Assembly (NCBI RefSeq): GCF_000299915.1
Contig: NZ_AMRI01000030.1
Coordinates: forward strand, 1 to 49,792
DNA from: Gallaecimonas xiamenensis 3-C-1
Lineage (GTDB): Bacteria; Pseudomonadota; Gammaproteobacteria; Enterobacterales; Gallaecimonadaceae
Reading direction: 5' to 3'
DNA: 49,792 bases
The notes beneath the pieces were generated by a model, which was not told where the DNA came from, did not search any database, and saw only the letters and a program-made list of their open reading frames with translations. This document shows, one piece after another, positions 8,408-15,639 of the stretch. The position numbers and the translations under genes are program-made. Within the stretch, counting starts at the first letter, position 1. The number at the start of each line of letters is the position of its first letter.

Positions 8408-9373
8408 CTACGATTGCGGCGAATCTGGCACCGTTGGTAAGGGCTTGAGGACCCCCAGGGGTAAACGGGCCAACAGGCTTATCACCAGGACCGCAAAGGC
8501 CAGCCGCGCCCAAAGGATACCGGACAGGTCGGCCCCCACCAGCAATACCAGCAGGGTGTCTTCGATGGCGCTGTGGCACAGCCCCAAAAAACACAGGGTC
8601 AACAAGATGTCCCTTTTGGACAGGCGCCCGGAACGGGCTTCTTCCAGCAACACACCGGCGCCGTAGGTCAGCCCCAGGGTCACCCCCACTATGGTGACAT
8701 TGGCCGCTTCCCGGCCTATGCCCATCAGCCGCAGCAGGGGATAAAGCAGCCAGTGGATCAGTTTTTCGATCCCCAGCAGTGCCAGCAACCGCAGCAGCAC
8801 CAACAGACAAAAGATGGTGGGAAGTATCAGCACCAGGGTCGACAGTTGCTCCAGCACCCAGGTGGCCAGGCTGCTGTCCGGATCGGTCCTGAAGGGCCAA
8901 AGCACCTTGCCCGGCTCCTGCAAAAAACCGGTGGCGCTGTAAAAAGCATTGAGCCCCATTCCCAGCACCAGGGCACCGCCGATACGCAGTGCCAGGGTCA
9001 GGCGCCAGGGGACACCGGCTTTTTTGGCCACAGCCCCTTCCACCGGCAGGAAGTGGGCCAACAGCATCAAGGTACCCAGCACCGTCAACTGGGCCGTGGT
9101 CAGGGGTTCGTTGCCCGCCACCTGGAAGAACACCACCATGGCAGTGTAGATGTTGGTGAGCATCACCGTCGCCCAGACCACCCCCAGGCTGTCGGGAAGA
9201 CCCATCAACTGCATCAGCGGGGAAAGCAACCAGGCCAGCCAGGCTGTGGCCCCTGCCATGTCCAGGGCCTTGATCACCACCAGGGCCGGCACCATGATTT
9301 TCAGCAGTGTCAGGTACACCTTAAAGGTGCGGGTGGCAAGGGTCAGGGCTTCTCGGCCCAGGCGGTGCAGCAC
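8408..9373 (-). CDS. Nucleoside-recognition (Gate-domain) membrane protein
   Basis: 321 residues with about eight hydrophobic segments arranged as two related halves, each with the G-x-x-x-x-N/T and A-L-x-M pattern seen in nucleoside-recognition/Gate-domain proteins (relatives of SpmA/SpmB and YjiH). The second half carries a G-V-T-L-G-L-T-Y-G-A-G stretch and the C-H-S-A-I-E-D motif. The family is linked to transport or gating of small molecules, but the substrate of this member is not known. It is divergent from the Lrp-type regulator, sharing an AT-rich 145-bp intergenic region, so control by that regulator is plausible (inference). Confident it is an integral membrane protein; moderate on the family. 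Confidence 0.75.
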   Translation of the reverse strand: MLHRLGREALTLATRTFKVYLTLLKIMVPALVVIKALDMAGATAWLAWLLSPLMQLMGLPDSLGVVWATVMLTNIYTAMVVFFQVAGNEPLTTAQLTVLGTLMLLAHFLPVEGAVAKKAGVPWRLTLALRIGGALVLGMGLNAFYSATGFLQEPGKVLWPFRTDPDSSLATWVLEQLSTLVLILPTIFCLLVLLRLLALLGIEKLIHWLLYPLLRLMGIGREAANVTIVGVTLGLTYGAGVLLEEARSGRLSKRDILLTLCFLGLCHSAIEDTLLVLLVGADLSGILWARLAFAVLVISLLARLPLGVLKPLPTVPDSPQS

Positions 9374-9518
9374 GGTGTCAACCTCACACGGGCCTGGCCC
9401 GTGTCCAACTCAGTCATGGCCGCTATTCTATGGAAGGGCCGGAAAATTATTTCTCCCAAAACAGGAATTTCTTTTCATAAAATACGTTTATAAACACATC
9501 TAAGAAATTTAATTAACC

Positions 9519-9983
9519 ATGCAGCTGGACAGGATAGACCGCACCATACTCAACCAACTGCAAAACGACTGCAGTCTGACCAACCTGGAGCTGGCCCAGC
9601 AGGTGGGCTTGTCCCCTCCGGCCTGCCTAAAGCGGGTCAAACGGCTCAGGGAGAAAGGCTATATCAACCGCCAGGTGGCGCTGTTGGTACCGGAAAAGCT
9701 GGGCCCCTACCTGCATATGGTGGTGGAAGTGGAAATGGAGCGTGACCACAAGGCCAAAAACCAGCGCTTCGTGCAAAGGGTGCAGGCCTCTGCCGAGGTC
9801 AAGCAGTGCTACCAGGTCACGGGGGAAGTGGACTTTGTGTTGATCGTGATGGTGCCGGACATGCCGGCCTACGAGGCTTTTTGTGACCGCATCCTCTATG
9901 CCGACGACAACGTGAAGAAATTTCGCACCCTGATCTCCATGAAGCGCGACAAGTTCGACACCAGCATCCATACCGGCCTCTAG
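9519..9983 (+). CDS. Lrp/AsnC family transcriptional regulator
   Basis: 154 residues. An N-terminal winged helix-turn-helix (about 4-60) has the family start L-D-x-x-D-x-x-I-L and L-S-P-P-A-C-L-K-R-V-K-R-L. A C-terminal ligand-binding RAM domain (about 70-145) has the conserved V-T-G-E-V-D-F-V-L-I-V turn. These proteins form dimers to octamers, bind amino acids and control nearby metabolic or transport genes. The divergent membrane gene is the natural candidate target. The start codon lacks a strong Shine-Dalgarno sequence, but the upstream region is very AT-rich. It is too divergent from global Lrp for me to give a symbol. Confidence 0.93.
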   Translation: MQLDRIDRTILNQLQNDCSLTNLELAQQVGLSPPACLKRVKRLREKGYINRQVALLVPEKLGPYLHMVVEVEMERDHKAKNQRFVQRVQASAEVKQCYQVTGEVDFVLIVMVPDMPAYEAFCDRILYADDNVKKFRTLISMKRDKFDTSIHTGL

Positions 9984-9988
9984 CAAGA

Positions 9989-10009
9989 AAGGCCCGCCAA
10001 GCGGGCCTT
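9989..10009. terminator. Hairpin between convergent lrp-type and gst genes
   Basis: A perfect 9-bp stem (9989-9997 with 10001-10009) and 3-base loop sit between two convergent stop codons. No long T run follows, so strength is uncertain. Confidence 0.6.
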
Positions 10010-10015
10010 GGTGGT

Positions 10016-10657
10016 TCAGCCGTTAAAGGCGGCCTTTTCCTGGGCCAGTTGCGCCTGTACCTGGGGCAAGGCCAGGAAGCGGGCACGAAAGGCGGTCAGT
10101 TTCGGCCAGCGCCCATGGTCCAGGGGATAGTCGGCAATATCCAGATTGATCAAGTTGGTGCCCAGGCTGATGTCGGCCACGCTGAGGCTGTCGTTGACCA
10201 GCCAGCCGCCGCCCAATTGCCCTTCCATGTAGTCCAAGGCCTTGGGGATCAGGCTGTCGCACAGCTCCTGAACCCGATCGGGGTCGGTCGGACTGTTGAA
10301 GTAACGGGGACCGATAAAACGCTGGAACAACAAACCACCGGTGGCCTCGCTGAGCTTGGTGTCGCAGAACTCCTCCAGCCACAGGGCCTGGGCATAGTCA
10401 TTGGCTGCCTCGGGATAAAGGGGGTTAGCGCCGTGGGTCTTTTCCAGGTAGGCGATGATCACCGAGGAGTCGGCAAAGCCGAAGCCGTCATCGGTGCGGT
10501 AAGCGGGGATCTTGCCAAGGGGGCTGGCGGCAGAAAAATCCGGGTCAGGGCTGCCAGGCGCCATGAATTTGAACTCGAACGGAACTCCTTTGAAGGCATG
10601 GGCCAACAGCACCTTGCGCACGAAAGGGGAAAAATAGACACCGTAGATAATGGCCAT
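10016..10657 (-). CDS. Glutathione S-transferase family protein
   Basis: 213 residues, the usual GST length. The N-terminal thioredoxin-like domain (1 to about 80) shows S-P-F-V-R-K-V near the glutathione site (Ser10 is the candidate catalytic residue), the cis-proline loop G-K-I-P-A and the D-S-S-V-I glutathione-binding motif. The all-helical C-terminal domain has the S-V-A-D-I-S cap motif. It probably conjugates or reduces electrophiles in the cytoplasm. It is next to, and on the same strand as, a disrupted aromatic monooxygenase, but a terminator-like hairpin separates them, so a shared pathway is only a guess. Confidence 0.92.
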   Translation of the reverse strand: MAIIYGVYFSPFVRKVLLAHAFKGVPFEFKFMAPGSPDPDFSAASPLGKIPAYRTDDGFGFADSSVIIAYLEKTHGANPLYPEAANDYAQALWLEEFCDTKLSEATGGLLFQRFIGPRYFNSPTDPDRVQELCDSLIPKALDYMEGQLGGGWLVNDSLSVADISLGTNLINLDIADYPLDHGRWPKLTAFRARFLALPQVQAQLAQEKAAFNG

Positions 10658-10735
10658 GGGGGCTGTCCTTGTTGAATGAAAGCTCCCCCAGCATAGCTGG
10701 CTTTAGCCCCTTTGCTGGTTGCCAAGGCGCAACAG

Positions 10736-10757
10736 AAAAGGGCCCAGAGGCCCTTTT
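10736..10757 (-). terminator. Terminator after the FAD monooxygenase
   Basis: A 9-bp stem (10736-10744 with 10749-10757) ends in TTTTCTG on the minus strand, just past the monooxygenase stop codon at 10760. Confidence 0.75.
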
Positions 10758-10759
10758 CT

Positions 10760-12298
10760 TCAATGCAGGCTAGCCGCCTGGGCCCAGGCCTGGCCCAGCA
10801 CCCGCACCGCATCGGCCGGCATTTGTGGCACTCGCCAGGCCACTATGCCGTCAGGGCGCACCAAGGCGGCGCCGCTGTCGATACCAAAGGCCTCGCCAAG
10901 CCGCTCCTGGGTGGGAAGATCCAGCTCAGTGCCCACACAGGGTAAAGGCAAGCCAAGGCGCAGGGCCACAGTGGCGGCGATGTCCCGCCAGCGCTCGTCC
11001 TTGGCCACCAGCACGAAACCGTCGCCGAACCAATCCAGGCTGGACTGCCCCTGGGCCAACCAAAGGTGCGGCGCCCTGACCCCGGGCTGGCCGGCCCAGT
11101 GGCTGGGGTGGCGGGCAGCGGGCAGCTCTGCCCCGGCTCCCAGCACGGCGCCAGAGCGGTGCAGCTGGCCAAACTCCATGGCTTGGTCGCTCAGTACCGG
11201 GCAGTCCAGGGCCTGCCCCTTGAGGTGCTTGGCGTAGTCGGGGCGCACAAAGGTCTGCTGGTAGCGCAGCCAGCCGATGGGCTGGCGTTCTGCATCGTAG
11301 CTGTCCAGCAACGTCTCGGCCGAGTGCCCCTTGAGCACCCAGGCCAGCTTCCAACACAGATTGAAGGCATCCTCTATACCGGTATTGGCACCGAAGCCGC
11401 CCCGGGTCGGTGGCAATTGGTGGGCAGCATCCCCGGCCAGGAAAACCCGCCCTTGCTGGTAGTGCCGGGCAATAAGGCCAGCCAGTTGCCAACGGCCCTT
11501 GGTGAGGATCTCAAAGGGCAGGTCCTGCCCCAGGGCCTGGCGAATGGCCTCGGCCAGCTCGGGGTCGCTGCGGTCCTTGTCGTCATAGAACATCAACACC
11601 CAGCGGCTGTCGCCGTAACTGGTTAAAAAGGCCTGCAGGCCTTCTTGCTGGATCTCGAACTGCTGCACCCCCTTGGCCAGCACGGTGTCGGCTTCGGGTC
11701 AGTAAAACAGCACGCTGCTAATGGTATTGAGCATGCCGCAGCCGTCACGGCTGATGCCCAACTGCTCGCGGATCGGGCTCTTGGCACCATCGGCGCCGAT
11801 AAGGTAGCGGGTTCTCAGCAGCTGCTGCTGGCCGCTCTCCCGGTGCTGCACCCTGAGGGTCACGCCATCGGCGTCCTGGCTGAAGGCCAGCATTTCCCAG
11901 CCCAGCCACAGCTCGGCCCCCAATTCCCTGGCCCTGTCCCTGAGGATGGGTTCCAGCCTGTCCTGGGCGATGGCCGCGCCCCGACAAGGGGACAACTCTT
12001 CACTAGCCTGGGGAGCGCCTGGGGTCCACAGGCTTTCACTCAGCCAGTCACCGAACAGGCTTTGGGCCTGGACCCGGCGCAGCCGCACACCGGGGGCCGC
12101 CTGGGGAACCTGGTCCCCAAGGCCCACTATCCGGAAGTATTCCAGGGTACGTTCGGTAAAACCCATGGCCCTGGGATGAGCATGGCTTTGCGGGTGTTTT
12201 TCGATTAGCAGATGGGGGACGCCGCGCCAGGCCAGGAACACCGAGGCACAAAGCCCGACCAGGCTACCGCCGACAACGATTACAGGAAGGTCTTTCAT
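10760..12298 (-). pseudogene. FAD-dependent aromatic monooxygenase interrupted by an in-frame TGA
   Basis: The reading frame is continuous except for one TGA at 11701-11699, which splits a normal-length protein of about 512 residues. Before the stop are the FAD-binding G-G-S-L-V-G-L motif, E-K-H-P after strand 2, and the D-G motif G-A-D-G-A-K-S. After it are the second FAD motif G-D-A-A-H-x-x-P-P and F-G-A-N-T-G-I-E-D-A-F-N-L. This is the layout of group A flavin hydroxylases (PHBH / phenol hydroxylase / PheA-TfdB-like). At the break the frame reads S-V-L-F-Y-stop-P-E-A-D, so a single base change from Cys or Trp is enough. It is probably a recent nonsense pseudogene, or a sequencing error. 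I start at ATG 12298, 5 bases after a GGAG; ATG 12301 and TTG 12313 are alternatives. Confidence 0.85.
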
Positions 12299-12374
12299 CA
12301 TGGCTCCATTCAAACAGGTGGAATGAAGGCGTGTCGTAAGCGGGATAGAGGGGGTATTTCAGATGGCCATAACC

Positions 12375-12408
12375 CGACAGGAAAACGACAAACGCCCGTT
12401 TTCTGTCG
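12375..12408. repeat. Imperfect inverted repeat, candidate operator
   Basis: Arms CGACAG-G-AAAACG and CGTTTT-CTGTCG are 12-bp complementary with a single unpaired G at 12381 and a 9-base centre. It lies between two divergent genes about 75 bp from one start, with no T run, which suits a regulator site better than a terminator. The regulator is unknown. Confidence 0.45.
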
Positions 12409-12551
12409 TGGTCCGCGGCCCAGGGGCTGGAATGGGAAGCAACGCTGGCGCGCTGCCATGACCGGGGCTCACCAAACCGGTCCACCTTTTTCGACCGGCC
12501 TGTTATACCAGCCTCCGGCCGAGGGCGCCAGACCATACCAGAGGCGGCAAA

Positions 12552-12580
12552 TTAGCCAAACGTTTATTTGCTCCTATACT
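12552..12580 (+). promoter_or_regulatory. Possible sigma-70 promoter of the lodA-lodB-mco cluster
   Basis: TTAGCC, 17 bases, TATACT. The -10 matches five of six consensus bases and the spacing is ideal; the -35 is weak, suggesting an activator. Transcription would start near 12587, about 95 bases before the lodA-type ATG. Confidence 0.35.
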
Positions 12581-12681
12581 TGCTGGACCTCGCACTGATC
12601 TGGCTGTACCCCACAGGGAAGATTGGGACGCCCCGCCGAGGCCACAGCGCCAAGGCCAGCAGACTGACAAAGGAGTGACAG

Positions 12682-14523
12682 ATGGCTGAGATCGTCTACG
12701 CCAAGATCCACCCGGCGATCGGCATTGCCCGGGTAGGCAATTCCACCCAAAATGACGGCTTTTACCTGGGCCCCCAGGTAACAGAGCCAGCCTCCCAGGC
12801 GCCCGGCTACTACCGGGACAACAGTGGCGCCCTTAAGCGGGAGGTGGCCCAGTTTCGTATTTACGGCTACGACGCCCAAGGCCAGGTCGTGGGTGAACTG
12901 ACCATGGATGAGCGCACCCGGATCCGCTGGACTGTGGAATTGGCCAATCACAAGGCCGCCTGGTACAACTTTGAACTGGCCTTGGATATTCCCGAGGCCG
13001 CCACGGCACCGCCCTCCACCCGTCGCAACGCCGACGTGGCCCTTACCGAGCGGCACAAGCTGTCCATCACCCCAGGGCCCAGGACCATAGATACCCCCGC
13101 CAGCGCTGGCCCCGAATATCGCTTCGACGGCGGCAGCTTTATGGGCATGGCAGTGGGCCTTGGGGAACTGCGCACCGATCCCGCCGGGCGGCTGCTGGTA
13201 TTCGGCGGCCAGGGTCAGTCCGGCTCCTATCTGAACAAGGCTCCCTATACCTTTGCCAACAACGACAGTTGGTATGACGACACCGGCGACGGCCCCGTCA
13301 CCGCCGAGTTGGAACTGGACGGCAAAACCATAGCGGTAGCACCGGCCTGGGTGGTGGTGGCACCACCCAATTACGGCCCCCAGCAAAAGTCGGTGCGCAC
13401 CATGTACGCCCTGATGACGGACCTGGCCATCCAGGCCGGCCAGTTGCCGCCCCCAAGCCGCCCCTCCTTCAGCCGCGACATCCTCCCCATCCTCAAGGCC
13501 CTTTGTGACCTGCAATGGATGAACGCCGGCTTTGCCGCTGGTTTCGGCTACGGCATGCCCCAGCATTTCCTGGACCCGCGCTACCTTGGCCAGTTGGCCG
13601 ATCCCAGCGAAAGCTTTGCCGAACTGCGCCGCACCGTTTTTCACAGCTTCCGCGATCCTGGCCAGGAAGAGGTTTCCATGGCCCTGTGGCCCTGGGTCTA
13701 TGGGGACGCCATGAATGTACCCATGCCCAAGATCCCCAATGCCATGAACGCCCTCACCGCCACCCAGTTGGCCTTGTTGGGGCAATGGGCCGAAGGCAAT
13801 TTCGACGCCGATTACGACCCCCACTACCGTCCCCCGGCCAGCATCGACGAGGTGCCCTTGGCACAGCAGCCAGCCATGCTGGACCAGGCAGCCTTGGAAT
13901 TCTGCATCGCCGACGCCTTCCACCCGGGCTGCGAAATGACCTGGCCGGTACGCCACGCCACCCTGTACCAAGAGCCCTACCGCTGGCGCCACCGCGCCGC
14001 CAACAATCCCGAACCCGATTACGGCACCACCCTGACCCCAGCCATGGCCCTGTCCTGCAATGGACCCCTTTATGGCCAATCTCCAGGGTCCATCACCCGT
14101 TGGATGGCCATTCCCTGGCAGACCGATACCGCCAGCTGCCGCTCCGGCTACGACCGGGATTACGACCCCTACCTGCCCACCTTCTGGCCGGCCCGGGTGC
14201 CCAACCAGGTGCTGAGCGAAGACAACTACCTCAAGGTGATCAACCAGGATCTGCCCCGCAGCGAACGGCTGGCGGCCTACCATCACAGGTCGGACTGGGA
14301 CCGCACCCTGGGGGTGGGCAAGGACGCCCAATTGGCTGCCATGGTCAGCCACTTTGACCGCCAGGGCATAGTGGAGGCGCGACCAGGTGTGACCGACGAC
14401 CCCGACTTCCCGCCGCTGATGCAGGTGGAAGACAGGGGCGGTACGGACCTGAGCGCCCAAGAGCGCCATGACACCGACAAGGCCATGCGCCAGGTACTTA
14501 GAAGTCGTCGCAGCCCCAGCTGA
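12682..14523 (+). CDS. LodA/GoxA-family CTQ-dependent amine/amino-acid oxidase
   Basis: 613 residues with the diagnostic blocks of the LodA/GoxA family of quinoprotein oxidases: the start Y-A-K-I-H-P-A-I-G-I-A-R-V-G-N-S, then T-R-W-M-A-I-P-W-Q-T-D-T-A-S-C and P-T-F-W-P-A-R-V-P-N-Q-V-L. Known members (L-lysine epsilon-oxidase LodA, glycine oxidase GoxA) carry a cysteine tryptophylquinone made from one Cys and one Trp, consume O2 and release H2O2. Cys486 (or Cys459) and Trp502 are the candidates here; I cannot assign the pair without alignment. No signal peptide is seen. AGGAG lies 6 bases before the ATG, and the stop overlaps the next start (TGATG). The substrate cannot be read: lysine, glycine or another amine. 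Confidence 0.92.
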   Translation: MAEIVYAKIHPAIGIARVGNSTQNDGFYLGPQVTEPASQAPGYYRDNSGALKREVAQFRIYGYDAQGQVVGELTMDERTRIRWTVELANHKAAWYNFELALDIPEAATAPPSTRRNADVALTERHKLSITPGPRTIDTPASAGPEYRFDGGSFMGMAVGLGELRTDPAGRLLVFGGQGQSGSYLNKAPYTFANNDSWYDDTGDGPVTAELELDGKTIAVAPAWVVVAPPNYGPQQKSVRTMYALMTDLAIQAGQLPPPSRPSFSRDILPILKALCDLQWMNAGFAAGFGYGMPQHFLDPRYLGQLADPSESFAELRRTVFHSFRDPGQEEVSMALWPWVYGDAMNVPMPKIPNAMNALTATQLALLGQWAEGNFDADYDPHYRPPASIDEVPLAQQPAMLDQAALEFCIADAFHPGCEMTWPVRHATLYQEPYRWRHRAANNPEPDYGTTLTPAMALSCNGPLYGQSPGSITRWMAIPWQTDTASCRSGYDRDYDPYLPTFWPARVPNQVLSEDNYLKVINQDLPRSERLAAYHHRSDWDRTLGVGKDAQLAAMVSHFDRQGIVEARPGVTDDPDFPPLMQVEDRGGTDLSAQERHDTDKAMRQVLRSRRSPS

Positions 14524-15617
14524 TGGCCAGCGCCGACCTCATCATCTGCGGGGCAGGGCCGGCTGGCTCTGCCCTGGCCTTGGCCTTGGCCCCTTTTATG
14601 AAGGTGTTGCTGCTGGAAAGGCACGCAAGCGCTCCCCAGGGGGAGCGCATCGGGGAGTCCCTGCCAGGGGCCGCCCAGCCGCTGTTACAACGCCTGGGGG
14701 TCTGGGATGCCTTCTTGCAAGGAGGCCACAAACCCAGGGGGCCGGCCATTGCCGCCTGGGACTTGGACACCCCGGTATGGCGGGACAGTATCCGCGATCC
14801 AGCCGGCCCCGGCTGGCACCTGGACCGCTGCCAGTTCGAGCAGATGCTGCGGCACCAAGCCCAGGCTGCCGGGGCCAAGTTGGTGTCTAGTGGCCCCGTC
14901 AAGCTCAGCCGCAAGGCAGGGCTTTGGCAGGTCAGCTGCCATGGCCACCGCTACAGCGCCCCCAGGCTGGTGGATGCCAGCGGCAGGGCCGGCGCCCTGT
15001 GCCGGCAGCTGGGGCTGCGTAAGAGCCATGCCGACCCGCTGCTGTGTCTCTATAGCTTCCTGCCTTGCCCACCAGCCCCAGACGGTAGCATGCGCCTGCA
15101 GGCCGATGAGCAAGGCTGGTGGTATACGGTAGCCCTGCCCCAGGGCAAAAGGATATTGGCCTACCACCTGGACAGGGACAATCCCCATAGGCAACTGCTC
15201 AAAGACCCGGACATGCTGCTGCGCTGGGCAAGGCGGCATCCGCTGTTGGCAGAAGTACTGGCTGGCCTTGACCCCGCCGCCGTTGCCAGCCATCCGGCCG
15301 GAACGGCTCTGTTAAACCCCGCCCATCTGGCCCGGGCGGGGGACGGCTTTTATGCCATAGGCGATGCCCTGTTCAGCTTCGATCCCCTGTCTTCCCAAGG
15401 GCTGTTCCATGCACTGGCTTCGGCAGCCAGTGCCGCCAAGGCCATCACCACCGATACCCCCCAAGGCGCGGCTACCTTTCGTCAGGAAATGCAGGCGGTT
15501 GCCCAGCATTATCTTCGCCATTGGCTGGGCTGCTATCAGGGCCCGCGCCGCTTTGAACAACACTCCTTTTGGCAGCGTCGCCAGGACCCGATGGGCCTGG
15601 CCGCCGCCTTCACCTGA
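14523..15617 (+). CDS. LodB-like FAD oxidoreductase (CTQ maturation factor)
   Basis: 364-residue flavoprotein of the tryptophan-halogenase/geranylgeranyl-reductase type. G-A-G-P-A-G at 10-15 is the dinucleotide-binding turn, E-R-H-A follows at the end of strand 2, and G-D-A-L-F-S-F-D-P-L-S-S-Q-G near 280 is the second FAD motif. Its start overlaps the stop of the lodA-type gene by one base, implying translational coupling. In Marinomonas, LodB is cytoplasmic and is required to form the tryptophylquinone of LodA; the same role is expected here from homology and position. No halogenase K-x-x-x-x-W-x-W-x-I-P motif is seen. Confidence 0.9.
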   Translation: MASADLIICGAGPAGSALALALAPFMKVLLLERHASAPQGERIGESLPGAAQPLLQRLGVWDAFLQGGHKPRGPAIAAWDLDTPVWRDSIRDPAGPGWHLDRCQFEQMLRHQAQAAGAKLVSSGPVKLSRKAGLWQVSCHGHRYSAPRLVDASGRAGALCRQLGLRKSHADPLLCLYSFLPCPPAPDGSMRLQADEQGWWYTVALPQGKRILAYHLDRDNPHRQLLKDPDMLLRWARRHPLLAEVLAGLDPAAVASHPAGTALLNPAHLARAGDGFYAIGDALFSFDPLSSQGLFHALASAASAAKAITTDTPQGAATFRQEMQAVAQHYLRHWLGCYQGPRRFEQHSFWQRRQDPMGLAAAFT

Positions 15618-15639
15618 GCCACTACCAAGGAAGGTCACC

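Larger units (their letters stand above)
12299..12681. other. 383-bp divergent intergenic region
   Basis: This separates the monooxygenase from the lodA-type gene. It holds one imperfect inverted repeat (12375-12408) and one promoter-like element (12552-12580). Short open frames on both strands have no ribosome site or protein-like composition and are not called. Confidence 0.6.

Noticed and set aside
11699-11701. TGA in the monooxygenase as selenocysteine or programmed read-through
   Set aside because: No selenocysteine-insertion hairpin is evident just downstream, the position is not catalytic in this family, and a single base change explains it more simply.
12212-12598. Short ORFs in the lodA-monooxygenase spacer, both strands
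   Set aside because: Arg/Pro-rich composition, no start signal, and partial overlap with the monooxygenase; treated as non-coding.
15364-15639. Upstream extension of the multicopper oxidase
   Set aside because: It overlaps the lodB-type gene in another frame; the ATG at 15640 has a ribosome site and starts a signal peptide.
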